Of a stretch of 64,000 nucleotides of DNA, positions 26,770 to 36,146 are shown piece after piece. Made by a program: the position numbers and the translations under genes. This DNA is from Deltaproteobacteria bacterium (GTDB taxonomy: Bacteria; Myxococcota_A; Polyangia; Polyangiales; Ga0077539), in assembly GCA_947477565.1 (NCBI GenBank), contig CANJUR010000012.1, positions 35,751 through 99,750 on the forward strand, given 5' to 3'. Position 1 is the stretch's first letter. The number at the start of each line of letters is the position of its first letter. The notes beneath the pieces were generated by a model, which worked only from the letters and a program-made list of their open reading frames with translations, was not told where the DNA came from and did not search any database.

Positions 26770-29556
26770 CTAGCGCAGCGCTTGATCGAGCAGGGTCGCC
26801 TGTTCGAGCTTGTGGCTGGCCTGCGAACCGGTAGCGGGCGACGCGCTCTCCTCGCGAGCGACACACGACAGCGGAAACCGCGCACCCAGCACGCCGGGCA
26901 GCCGTGCGCAGAGGAAATACCAGGCACCCATGTTCCAGGGATCTTCCTGGACCCAGACGAGGGGAGTGCCGTCGGCGTAGGGAGCGAGGGCCTCCTCGAG
27001 GGCGGTCTTCGACAACGGGTACAACTGCTCGAGGCGAACGATCGCGACGTCCATCGCGTTGCGCTCGGCGCGGGCTGCGTGGAGGTCCCAGTACACCTTG
27101 CCTGAGCAGAGCAGCACCTTGCGGACGGCCTTCGGGTTGACCGCCCGATCCGGGATCACCCGCTGAAAGCTCCCGTTGGCGAGGTCATCGAGGACCGACT
27201 CCTTCACGCGGAGAAAGCTCTTCGGGGTCATGATGATCAGGGGCTTGCGGATCGACCGCAGCACCTGACGCCGCAACGCATGAAAGACCTGCGCGGGCGT
27301 CGTGAGATTGCAGACGAAGAGGTTGTCCTCCGCGCAGAGTTGGAGGAAGCGCTCGACGCGACCGCTGGAATGCTCCGGCCCAGCGCCCTCGAAGCCGTGC
27401 GGGAGCAGCAGCGTGAGGCCTGACAGGCGGTTCCATTTGTCTTCGCCGGAAGACAAAAACTGATCGATGATGACCTGTCCCCCGTTGGCGAAGTCGCCGA
27501 ATTGGGCCTCCCAAATCACCAGTCCGTCAGGGTAGTCGAGCGAGTAGCCGTAGTCGAAGCCGAGCACGCCCGTCTCGGACAGCGGTGAGTCGAACACATC
27601 GAAGCGTGCCTTGCCCTGCGTCGTCGCCGTCAATGGGGCGTACCGACTTCCGTTGACGGTATCGGTCCATACCGCGTGGCGGTGGCTGAACGTCCCACGC
27701 CCAGCGTCCTGCCCGGACAGTCGGACGGGATAGCCTTCGTTGAGCAGCGAAGCGAACGCCAGGGCCTCGGCAGCGCCCCAATCGAGTTGGGTGCTGAGTT
27801 GTTCGCGCCGACTCTTGAGAAGTCCCTGCACCTTCGGGTGGATGTGGAAGTCCACGGGCACGGTCGTGAGCGTTGTCATGAGCTCGGTGAGGCGCTCGGC
27901 CCCGACCCCCGTCTCGACGTCGGGCACCTGCGCGTCTGCGCCACCCCGATACTTCGACCACAACCCGGCAAGGCTGCTCAGCGTGGGGTGATGGAGCGAT
28001 TCGCGCGTCTCTGTAAGCTCCGCTTCGAGGGACTGCTTCTGGTGCGTCGCGAGGGCATCTACTTGTTCGCGGGTGACCTTGCCGAGCTGAAGTAGCCGAT
28101 CAACGTAGGCCGCACGGACGGAGGGCTTTCGGTCGATAGCCGCGTACATCACGGGTTGCGTGAACCGGGGCTCGTCGGTCTCGTTGTGGCCCCACTTCCG
28201 GTAGCAGTACATGTCGATGACGACGTCGTGCCCGAACTCCTGACGGTATTCGACCGCGAGGCGCGCGACGTGCGCGACGGCCTCGGGGTCTTCGCCGTTT
28301 ACGTGGAAGATCGGGATGCCGAGCATCTTCGCGAGGTCGGTGGCGTAGCGGGTCGATCGGGAATCATCGGTGTTGGTGGTGAAGCCCACCTGGTTGTTGA
28401 CCACGACGTGCAGCGTGCCGCCGGTGGCGTAGCCGCGGAGACTCATCAGGTTGAGCGTCTCGGCGACGACCCCCTGACCGATGAAGGCCGCGTCGCCGTG
28501 GATGAGCAGCGGCACTACCCGGCGTCGCTGGGTGTCGCCGCGACGATCCTGCTTGGCGCGCACTCGGCCGGTCACCACCGGGTTGACGAACTCCAGGTGC
28601 GACGGATTGAAGGCCAGCGAGAGGTGCATCGAGCCCCCGCGGGCCATCGGCCGATCGCAGGAATACCCGAGGTGGTACTTCACATCCCCGCGGCCCATGC
28701 TGTGCTCGGGGTGCTTGTCGAAGAAGTGGGCAAAGATGTCCTTCGGTGACTTCTGCATGATGTTGCAGAGCACGTTGAGACGCCCGCGGTGGGCCATTCC
28801 GATGACCGCCTCCTCGACGCCAAGCTCGCCGGAGCGGTTGAGCATCAGGTCGAGCAGGGGGATGAGCGACTCACCGCCCTCGAGCGAGAAGCGCTTCGCT
28901 CCGGTGAAGTTGGTGTGCAGAAACTGCTCGAAGATCTCCGCGTCGATGAGCCGACCGAGGATGTGCAGTTGTTGCTCGGCGTCGAGGTCGAGGCGATTGG
29001 CGCTCGTCTCCATGCGATCGCGCAACCACGCGCGCATGCGGAGCTCCTCGATGTGCATGTACTCGACGCCGATGCTTCGACAGTAGGTTTCCTCGAGGCG
29101 CTCGAGGATCGCGCGCACCGTAGCCTCGGGGCCGAGGCCGCCGAGGTCGCCCGTAGGGACGCGCACGTCGAGTTCGGAGTCGCTTATGCCGAAGCGGTCG
29201 AGGGTTAGCTCTCGGGCCGGCAACGGGAGCAACCCGAGGGGATCGAGCGTGGCCCAGAGGTGCCCGCGAAGGCGGTAGGCGTGGATGAGCTGGTTTACCC
29301 TCTGCGCAAGCTCCGCATCGACTCGAACGGGCGCGATGCTGAGCATCGGACGCAGCGCAGGAAACGCACCGTCGCCGTCGTGGCCGTTGCCCGTCGGCGC
29401 GACGGTGTCCGCCGTCGGAGTGGCCGCGCGGCCCGCGTCGGTCTGGAGCCCGTCGAAGTACGTCCGCCATCGGTCGCCGACAGTCGAAGGGTTCTCCTGG
29501 TAGCGGAGGAAGAGCTCCTCCACGAAAGCCTGATTGACGCCGAAATCCTGGTTCAT
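26770..29556 (-). CDS. sucA: 2-oxoglutarate dehydrogenase E1 component
   Basis: Thiamine-diphosphate-dependent decarboxylase of the TCA cycle; it transfers the succinyl group of 2-oxoglutarate to the lipoyl E2 (SucB). The 928-residue length matches E. coli SucA (about 930). The N-terminal E2-binding segment (MNQDFGVNQAFVEELFLRYQ) and the Ala/Pro/Thr linker are followed by HRGRLNVL (256-263), HGDAAFIGQG, NNQVGFTT, FRKP-like and the C-terminal transketolase module with LPHGFEGAGPEHSSGRVERF. No sucB or lpd is found in the window, so the E2 and E3 genes are elsewhere. The downstream single-domain response regulator appears co-transcribed. Confidence 0.97.
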   Translation of the reverse strand: MNQDFGVNQAFVEELFLRYQENPSTVGDRWRTYFDGLQTDAGRAATPTADTVAPTGNGHDGDGAFPALRPMLSIAPVRVDAELAQRVNQLIHAYRLRGHLWATLDPLGLLPLPARELTLDRFGISDSELDVRVPTGDLGGLGPEATVRAILERLEETYCRSIGVEYMHIEELRMRAWLRDRMETSANRLDLDAEQQLHILGRLIDAEIFEQFLHTNFTGAKRFSLEGGESLIPLLDLMLNRSGELGVEEAVIGMAHRGRLNVLCNIMQKSPKDIFAHFFDKHPEHSMGRGDVKYHLGYSCDRPMARGGSMHLSLAFNPSHLEFVNPVVTGRVRAKQDRRGDTQRRRVVPLLIHGDAAFIGQGVVAETLNLMSLRGYATGGTLHVVVNNQVGFTTNTDDSRSTRYATDLAKMLGIPIFHVNGEDPEAVAHVARLAVEYRQEFGHDVVIDMYCYRKWGHNETDEPRFTQPVMYAAIDRKPSVRAAYVDRLLQLGKVTREQVDALATHQKQSLEAELTETRESLHHPTLSSLAGLWSKYRGGADAQVPDVETGVGAERLTELMTTLTTVPVDFHIHPKVQGLLKSRREQLSTQLDWGAAEALAFASLLNEGYPVRLSGQDAGRGTFSHRHAVWTDTVNGSRYAPLTATTQGKARFDVFDSPLSETGVLGFDYGYSLDYPDGLVIWEAQFGDFANGGQVIIDQFLSSGEDKWNRLSGLTLLLPHGFEGAGPEHSSGRVERFLQLCAEDNLFVCNLTTPAQVFHALRRQVLRSIRKPLIIMTPKSFLRVKESVLDDLANGSFQRVIPDRAVNPKAVRKVLLCSGKVYWDLHAARAERNAMDVAIVRLEQLYPLSKTALEEALAPYADGTPLVWVQEDPWNMGAWYFLCARLPGVLGARFPLSCVAREESASPATGSQASHKLEQATLLDQALR

Positions 29557-29655
29557 GGTGGGCTATGACCCGCGCGGTCGTTGGAGGGGACCGCCTCTCA
29601 CGGGGCCCGTCACCATAGGGGCATCGCGTTCTGATCGCCAGACCAGGGCTCGCAA

Positions 29656-31164
29656 TCACTCGATCGGGATGCGTCCATCCGAGCTATGGGGTGAACGCGA
29701 TCGGTGCGTGCCCTGGAGCCGTCGGTACGGCTCCGGTACGGCGGGCTCGGGAGGTGCGATGTGCGGCGTCGTGACCGCGGTCAGCGCAGGCGAAGACGGC
29801 GCGATCGCGACGGGTACCACCACGGGCGGCGGGGCTGTTTCGGCCACCGCCACGGGCACAGAGGCGTCGGCGACGACAGGCCGGACGGTGGCCACGACCG
29901 GTCGGGGCGTCGGAGGTCGCGTCGTGTTGGGGTGTCGGCTGACGAGCGCCAGCACGAACACGAGCGTGAGGCCCACGAAGGCGGCAGCCCAGCCGATCCA
30001 ACCCAGGCGCTTGATAGGGAGACGCACCGGATCCTGCTCGTCGTCGTCGCCCGTGGGGCGCGCCGGCAGCAATGGGAGTGGTTCGGTGATTCTCTCGAGC
30101 GCTGGCATCGACGCTTCGGTGACGGGCGCTGCTTCGGTGACGGGCGCTGCTTCGGTGACGGGCGCTGGTCGATCGGAATCACTCGAGGAGACCGAAGTGA
30201 CGTGTTTCCGCCGGGCGGCTCCCGTCGGGATGTCCGCCAGTAGGCCAGCCAGGAACGATCCTGCGTCGGGGAAGCGATCAGCCGGCCGTAGTGCGAGGGA
30301 GCGCAGGAGAACGGACTCCCACGGACCCACATCGAGGTCCCAGCGGGCAGGAGTTGGTCGTCTTCGGCTGAGTGCTTCGGAGAAGATCTCCACCGAGTCG
30401 TCGCCCTCGTAGGGCTGCTCGCCAGTGAGCATCTCGGTGAGGACGAGCGAGAGCGCGTGTACGTCCGTCCAGGGCCCGGTGCGGGTGCCGCTCATCTGCT
30501 CAGGAGCCGCGTATTCGAGCGAGAACATCTGCAGGTGCGCCTGCGTAGATGTCTGCCCCGGTGTCGGCGCGCGGTTTTCGTCGGTCATCACCTTTGCGAT
30601 GCCGAAATCGAGGAGCTTCAGCCGCACCTCACCGCGCCGGTTGGTCACCAACATCAAGTTGCCCGGCTTGATGTCGCGGTGCGCGATGCCCTCCTCGTGG
30701 GCCATCGCGACGCCCTCGATGACCGACTGTAGCAGCGCGAGACACTCGGCAGGTGAACGACCAGCAAAGCCCGTCTTCGTGCGCTCGTCGAGGTCGTGTT
30801 CGAGCGTCGGACCCTCCAGCCACTCCAGGGCCATCCACGGCGCCAGGTCGCCGGTCGGCATCGTAGAACTTCCAAAATCCAACACCCGGACGATCGCCTC
30901 GTGCTCGATGCGCGCGATCGTGCGGGCCTCGTTGGCGAACTTCCGCAAAAATTCCCCCCGCGCGCTCTGCGCGTGGTGCGAAGGAATCTTCAGCACCTTG
31001 AGCGCGACGGTTTTTTGCAGCTCGGTGTGGGCGCAGCGGTAGACGACCCCAAAGCCGCCCTCGGCGACCAACGCCTCCACGGCGTACTTGCCGTCGAGCC
31101 TCGTGCCCACGAGTCGAAACGGATCGGTCGGTAGTCCCTGGGCGCCAGCGGGCGCTTGCGTCAT
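29656..31164 (-). CDS. Membrane-anchored Ser/Thr protein kinase with VTEAAP repeats
   Basis: A 502-residue kinase; ATG 31164 (MTQAPAG) is chosen because upstream codons in the frame overlap the divergent lytic transglycosylase. The catalytic set is complete: glycine loop AEGGFGVVY, VALKVLK, HRDIKPGN, LLDFGIAK, and EYAAPEQM. The juxtamembrane linker carries three copies of VTEAAP (about 30115-30165), then a transmembrane helix (WIGWAAAFVGLTLVF, about 390-410) and a Pro/Val-rich external tail without a known sensor fold. It is divergent from the lytic transglycosylase, with 82 bases between starts, so a link to cell-wall turnover is possible but unproven. Confidence 0.93.
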   Translation of the reverse strand: MTQAPAGAQGLPTDPFRLVGTRLDGKYAVEALVAEGGFGVVYRCAHTELQKTVALKVLKIPSHHAQSARGEFLRKFANEARTIARIEHEAIVRVLDFGSSTMPTGDLAPWMALEWLEGPTLEHDLDERTKTGFAGRSPAECLALLQSVIEGVAMAHEEGIAHRDIKPGNLMLVTNRRGEVRLKLLDFGIAKVMTDENRAPTPGQTSTQAHLQMFSLEYAAPEQMSGTRTGPWTDVHALSLVLTEMLTGEQPYEGDDSVEIFSEALSRRRPTPARWDLDVGPWESVLLRSLALRPADRFPDAGSFLAGLLADIPTGAARRKHVTSVSSSDSDRPAPVTEAAPVTEAAPVTEASMPALERITEPLPLLPARPTGDDDEQDPVRLPIKRLGWIGWAAAFVGLTLVFVLALVSRHPNTTRPPTPRPVVATVRPVVADASVPVAVAETAPPPVVVPVAIAPSSPALTAVTTPHIAPPEPAVPEPYRRLQGTHRSRSPHSSDGRIPIE

Positions 31165-31246
31165 GACGTGCACCGCACAGCGCACGCTAGCACGCACCTC
31201 TGGCCTCGCCCCACTCCCTTCCTCGCCCCGGCGCGGATGCCCCCCC

Positions 31247-33544
31247 ATGCCGGGGCACTGGTGTGATACCCGATCAGACACCTTGGCGACGCGAGTCCGA
31301 CGCCTGCTTCTGCTCCTCGAATTCTCGCTCGTAGCGTGCGTGCGCGATCCGTCCGCGCCGCCTCCGCGCCGCCCGACGCCGTCCACCGCGCGCCCGGCTC
31401 CCAGCTCGGGTGCAGTCGATGCCAGCGCCGAGGATGCGGGGGTCGAGCCCGCCCCGCCGGCCTCGCTCGCAGCCGTGGTGGCGCTCGTCCGCGCGGGCCA
31501 ACGGTCGTCCGTGCGCGCGGCCCTCGAGCGGATGCCCGCAGTTGTGCAGTCGAGCCCAGAGGCCCGATTCATCACCGCCCGAATCGCTCTCGACCTGGGT
31601 GATCCGGCGCTCGCGCTCAGTCGCCTTCCCGGCCTCGCCGACGACCTGCCGGCGCTCGCGCTCGAGGTCCGTCGGATGGAGGCCGCTGCCCTCGCTGCGA
31701 CCGGCCGTCATGTCGAGGCACGCGCTGTCTACGAGTCGCTCGCCGCCCGCAGTGGCGGTGCCCGCGATCGCACGCAGGCCGTCCTCGAAGCGTGGTCCGC
31801 CGGCGATCGGCGCGGGGCCGCGGAGGCGATGCGGGCGTGGCTCTCGCATCCGCCCGTTGGGCTCGATCGGGCTCGCGCGTGGCGCCTCGCGGCGGAGGCC
31901 TTCGACGCGACGAACGACGCCCCGTTGGCCCTCGAGGCGCGGCGGCGTCTTGCGATCGATGAGCCCGACACCACCGCGGGCGTCCAGGCACTCGCCGCAC
32001 TCGTGGGCGCGGCGCATCCGCTCACGGCGGCGCAGTCCCTCGACCGCGCGGCCGTGCTGCTGGACCGCGCGCGACACACCGAAGCCATCGATGCGTTGCA
32101 GGCGATTCCCTCGCTCGCGGGGCGCGACGAGGCGCGGCGGGTGCACCTTCTGGGGAGGGCGTTTTTCGGGGCTCGCGGGAGGTACCCAGAGGCCCACCGA
32201 TGGCTCTCCGCGGCGGCGGGCAACCCGCTCAACAACGACCGCGACGAGGACGCGTTCATGGCCGCGCGGGCGCTCTCCCGCGCCGATCAGGACGACGCCG
32301 CCGTGCGCGCCTACGACTCCGTGGCGCGCTCCCTACGAGGCCGATGGAGCGACGAGGCGGCCTTCCGCGCGGCGTGGCTTGAGTCGCGGCGCCCACGGAT
32401 AGAGCAGGCCATCGCGCGATGGCAGTCGTTTCTGCGCGACCGCCCGGAGGCGCCAGCGCGGCTCCGCGTCGACGCTGCGTGGCACCTCGGATGGACGCTA
32501 TTCTCCGCGGGGCGCTACGTCGACGCTGTCGAGCCGCTCATGCGCTCGAGCGACCTCGCGACACACCATCTCGAGCGCGGTCGCGGCCGCTACTGGTCCG
32601 CCGTCGCAAGGCTTCGCGCGGGCGATCCAGTGGCTGCGGTGACGACCTGGCGCGGGCTGATCGCGCATCGCCCGCTCACCTGGTACGCGATTCTCGCGGA
32701 GTCGCGGTTGCGAGCGCAGGGGGCGACGCCAGACCCGGTGGCGGTGCCGCCCGAGGCGAGGCCGCGGCCGCCTTTGATGCTCCCGCCGAGGGTGCGCTGG
32801 CTCGCTGCGCTGGGCTTCGACCGCGAAGCCGCGGAGGTGGTCGTGGCGGGCGATGATGCGCTGAGGGCCACCTTGCCGCGCGATCGCGCCGACGAGGTGA
32901 TGGCCGAAGCGTACCTCGCTCTCGGCGACGCTCGGCGGGCCTTCGTACTGTCGTCCCGGCACGCCGACGCCCTCGATGAGTTTCCCACGGCTGCCACGCG
33001 CTGGATCTGGGACACCGGGTTTCCGAGGCCGTTTGCTCCGCTGGTCGAGGCGGCGGAGGACGCCAATGAACTGCCGCGCGACTATCTCTTCGCGATCATG
33101 CGCCAGGAGAGCGGTTTCAACTCTGGGGACGTCTCGACGGCGCGGGCCATCGGACTGCTTCAGATGGTTCCGCCTACGTCGCGGCGAGTCGCACAGGATC
33201 TGGGCATCCCGTTCTCCGAAGATCAACTCTTCGAGCCTGCGTACAACATCCGCGTAGCGGGTCATTACATCGGTCGTCTGTACCGACAATATCGCGCCGT
33301 GCTGCCCCGCGCGATCGGAAGCTTCAACGCCGGGCCGGGCGCGATGAACCGCTGGATGCGCGAGCATGGAGACGACGACGTCGATGCCTTCGTCGAGCAC
33401 ATCCCCTTCGACGAGACCCGCACCTACGTCTGCCGCGTCGTGCAGAATCTCGCGCGTTACCGGTATCTGTACGGCCGCAGCGAGCGCTCGCTTTCGCTCC
33501 CGTTGCACAGCGACGCTGCGATCGACGCCGTCATTGACTACTGA
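31247..33544 (+). CDS. Soluble lytic transglycosylase-like lipoprotein
   Basis: A 765-residue Slt70-type enzyme that cleaves peptidoglycan between MurNAc and GlcNAc with formation of 1,6-anhydro-MurNAc. The signal ends in SLVAC, a lipobox, so it is probably anchored to a membrane. ATG 31247 or TTG 31283 could start it; the latter gives a compact lipoprotein signal. The mature N-terminal two-thirds is an Ala/Arg-rich alpha-helical superhelix, as in the U/L domains of Slt70. The C-terminal SLT domain has the catalytic Glu (E621) in MRQESGFNSG, then ARAIGLLQMVP, YNIRVAGHYIGRLY and GSFNAGPGAMNRW. It is divergent from a Ser/Thr kinase. Confidence 0.92.
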   Translation: MPGHWCDTRSDTLATRVRRLLLLLEFSLVACVRDPSAPPPRRPTPSTARPAPSSGAVDASAEDAGVEPAPPASLAAVVALVRAGQRSSVRAALERMPAVVQSSPEARFITARIALDLGDPALALSRLPGLADDLPALALEVRRMEAAALAATGRHVEARAVYESLAARSGGARDRTQAVLEAWSAGDRRGAAEAMRAWLSHPPVGLDRARAWRLAAEAFDATNDAPLALEARRRLAIDEPDTTAGVQALAALVGAAHPLTAAQSLDRAAVLLDRARHTEAIDALQAIPSLAGRDEARRVHLLGRAFFGARGRYPEAHRWLSAAAGNPLNNDRDEDAFMAARALSRADQDDAAVRAYDSVARSLRGRWSDEAAFRAAWLESRRPRIEQAIARWQSFLRDRPEAPARLRVDAAWHLGWTLFSAGRYVDAVEPLMRSSDLATHHLERGRGRYWSAVARLRAGDPVAAVTTWRGLIAHRPLTWYAILAESRLRAQGATPDPVAVPPEARPRPPLMLPPRVRWLAALGFDREAAEVVVAGDDALRATLPRDRADEVMAEAYLALGDARRAFVLSSRHADALDEFPTAATRWIWDTGFPRPFAPLVEAAEDANELPRDYLFAIMRQESGFNSGDVSTARAIGLLQMVPPTSRRVAQDLGIPFSEDQLFEPAYNIRVAGHYIGRLYRQYRAVLPRAIGSFNAGPGAMNRWMREHGDDDVDAFVEHIPFDETRTYVCRVVQNLARYRYLYGRSERSLSLPLHSDAAIDAVIDY

Positions 33545-33614
33545 TCAGGCAGCCAGAACTTGATCCAGCCGCTCGGGACGCGTTACCTCGATGGGCGCGG
33601 AGGAAAGCGCTGCG

Positions 33615-36146
33615 ATGTCGAACAAAGATCGCCCCGAACCCCAATCAGATGAGCAACCCGCGGTCGCGCCGTCGATCCGTTCGCCTGCGGTTCCCATCGG
33701 CGCTCCCCCGCGACGGAATTGCCCCGGCACTCCCGCTCTTTTGGCGGCTGATTTCGCGCGCTCCCTGACGCCGCCCCGCAAGAGCCTCTCGCTCGCGCCG
33801 CCGCGTCGTCCCGGCGATGCCCCTCCGTCCGCCGATTCGCAGGCCGGCGCCGCGTTGGTGCCTACGCCGCCGTCTCGTATCAGCCAGCTTTCGATTCCGC
33901 GCTTCGACCCGCGAGCGGAGGAGTCCGACGCCCCAACGCCGGTGGTGGATTCCGTCGCCCCGCGGCCCTCCTCGGCGCCGTCGCCCCGGCCGACCCAGCC
34001 CCCGCCCGGGCCTCCGCCCTCGTCCCGTGAACTCCGGCCGAGCGCTCCACCCTTCGCGGAAAACCCCTTCGCGGAGAAGCCCTTCGCCGAGCCTGTCCGA
34101 TCGGTGACGCCACCCTCCAAGCCGGCGTCGCAGTACGCCCGATCTGCCACGCCGACCCCGCGAAAGCCGTCACTGGCCGACGATATCTTCAGCCTTCCCC
34201 CGCCGCCGCCGTTGCCCGATCGCTTCGACCTCGATGAACTCTTCTCCGGCGCTCCTAAACCGACTGCAGCGCCAGTCATTCGCGCCCCCGCGGTTGCACC
34301 GCGCAAGCCGACCGCGGCGCCGAAGAGCCTCGCTCGCGTGGCTCCTGCGGCGGGCAACTCCACCTACGCCTCGCTACCCCCGCTGCGAAACTCGGCAACC
34401 TTGACCGAGGGCGCCTCGCCCCCGCGCTCCATCGGGTCGGCGATGGATGGCGAGTCGGAGACGGCGCTGCAGGGCAGCGAGCGCGCACTCGCGGCGCATG
34501 CGTGCATGCTCACCCTGGCGCGCGCCTCCCGCAGCTACCTGATCTACGACCCAAGCAACCAGGCCGTGCGGGGCTTCCTCGACGCGCTCCGCAACTCCTT
34601 CGCGGATTACCTGGCACGGTATGGTGAACTCCCGCTGACGGTTCGACCCTTCGAACTCGTGCTCGATCAAGAGGTCGTTTACATCGAGCGCGAGCGCGAG
34701 CGTTCGCTGGCGTTGAAGCTCTTCCGCGATGGTGTTCGCAAGATCACCCTCGATGCCGATACCACCTGGCAGGAGCTCACAAAACTACTGGAGATTCTGT
34801 CGATTCGCTTCGTGGGGGTGCGCCACGATGAGGACGATCTGGTCACCCTGCTGTGGAAGGCCGGGTTTCACCACATCAACATCGAGTCCATCGAGGGCTT
34901 CGTCCCGGACGACGACGACGAGCAGCCCGCCGGTGCCCAGGGTCCCGCAGCATCGGTCGTGATCATCGCGTCGGCGAAGATTCCCGTGGACTTCGATCTG
35001 CCCGCGCCAGAGCTGCCGAAGCCGGTGCACCCGTCCCCGGTGGCGGTCTCCGATGATGTTCGCGCCGCGCTGGTGGCCGAGTGCGCCTCGCCGCAGCTGC
35101 CGCAGGTCACCATCGACCTGATTCGCCAGTTGCTCGCGGTGGCGAGTGATCCGACAAATCCGCTGGGTTTCGACGAGATCGCGCCGCTATTGCGCGAGGC
35201 GCGCGACTTCCTCCTGTCCGACAGTCGGCTCCAGCAGTTGCTCACCCTCTTCGACGTGATCGTGAAGTTTACAGACCAGCACGCGGATCTCGCGGAGGCG
35301 CTCGGCCCCCTCGTGGCGAGCTTCTTCGATGCGCGCGCGATCCAGAAGCTGGTGCACTCGGTGCCCAACGATGCTCCTGCCGCGCCCCCAGAGCTAAAGG
35401 CGCTCCTTACCTCGCTGCCGTACGACCCGGTTCCGATGCTCCTCGAGCTGCTTGGGACAGAGCGCGCGGAGAGTGACCGGCGCATCCTGCGCGAGCTGCT
35501 CGAGGGCTTCCTCCCGGAGCGCGCCGACGTGGTGATCGCTCGCCTTCGCGAGGTGCGCGGGAGCCTCGCGGCAGACCTCCTGCGCATCCTTTCGGAGCGC
35601 CTCCCGGACGCCCCGGCGCTCGTCGCCTCGACGCTCATTTCGGGCAACGACGACGAGCTGCAGATGGAGTTTTTGCGACTCACTGCGTCGGCGCGGACCG
35701 ACGCCTCGACGCGCGGCGTGCTCGTGCACCTGCTGCGCTCACCGAGCGAGCTGCTGCGGGTGCGCACCATCGAGGCCATCGGGGAGCACCGCGAACCCGG
35801 CGCCTTCACGCTGTTGCTTCGTCATGCAGAGCATCGGGCGGAAGAGCGCTCGTCCGCAGAGGAGATGGTCGCGGTGGGACGGGCCATGACCCTGGTCGAC
35901 GCTGCTCGTGCGATGGAGGCGTTTCGTGAGTGGGGGAAGCCCGCGGGGCTGATGCGACGCTTGATAAAGAATGACGCTCACGGCGCGCGGGTGCGGGCGG
36001 CGGCGGCGGGGTTGGTGCGGCAGCCGACCGAGGAGGCCGACACGCTTCTGCGAGAGATGTCGGCGGGGGTGAGGACGGAGGCGATGCGGAAGGTGGTCGA
36101 AGACGCCCGGGCCGAGCGAGCGCATGCGAAAGGGAGCCGATCGTGA
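33615..36146 (+). CDS. Pro-rich HEAT-like repeat protein coupled to an HD-domain gene
   Basis: An 843-residue cytoplasmic protein. ATG 33615 has AGGAAAG 7 bases upstream; an ATG at 33591 in frame lacks one. The first 270 residues are Pro/Ala/Ser-rich and disordered, with FAENPFAEKPFAEP repeats. Residues of about 290-430 form an alpha/beta module (ACMLTLARASRSYLIYDPSN, LTVRPFELVLDQEVVYIER). The rest is helical with HEAT-like units (VHLLRSPSELLRVRTIEAIG, GAFTLLLRHAE). The stop overlaps the GTG of the HD-domain gene (GTGA), so the two are translated together. Similar pairs occur in myxobacteria as I recall, but their function is not known to me. Confidence 0.8.
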   Translation: MSNKDRPEPQSDEQPAVAPSIRSPAVPIGAPPRRNCPGTPALLAADFARSLTPPRKSLSLAPPRRPGDAPPSADSQAGAALVPTPPSRISQLSIPRFDPRAEESDAPTPVVDSVAPRPSSAPSPRPTQPPPGPPPSSRELRPSAPPFAENPFAEKPFAEPVRSVTPPSKPASQYARSATPTPRKPSLADDIFSLPPPPPLPDRFDLDELFSGAPKPTAAPVIRAPAVAPRKPTAAPKSLARVAPAAGNSTYASLPPLRNSATLTEGASPPRSIGSAMDGESETALQGSERALAAHACMLTLARASRSYLIYDPSNQAVRGFLDALRNSFADYLARYGELPLTVRPFELVLDQEVVYIERERERSLALKLFRDGVRKITLDADTTWQELTKLLEILSIRFVGVRHDEDDLVTLLWKAGFHHINIESIEGFVPDDDDEQPAGAQGPAASVVIIASAKIPVDFDLPAPELPKPVHPSPVAVSDDVRAALVAECASPQLPQVTIDLIRQLLAVASDPTNPLGFDEIAPLLREARDFLLSDSRLQQLLTLFDVIVKFTDQHADLAEALGPLVASFFDARAIQKLVHSVPNDAPAAPPELKALLTSLPYDPVPMLLELLGTERAESDRRILRELLEGFLPERADVVIARLREVRGSLAADLLRILSERLPDAPALVASTLISGNDDELQMEFLRLTASARTDASTRGVLVHLLRSPSELLRVRTIEAIGEHREPGAFTLLLRHAEHRAEERSSAEEMVAVGRAMTLVDAARAMEAFREWGKPAGLMRRLIKNDAHGARVRAAAAGLVRQPTEEADTLLREMSAGVRTEAMRKVVEDARAERAHAKGSRS

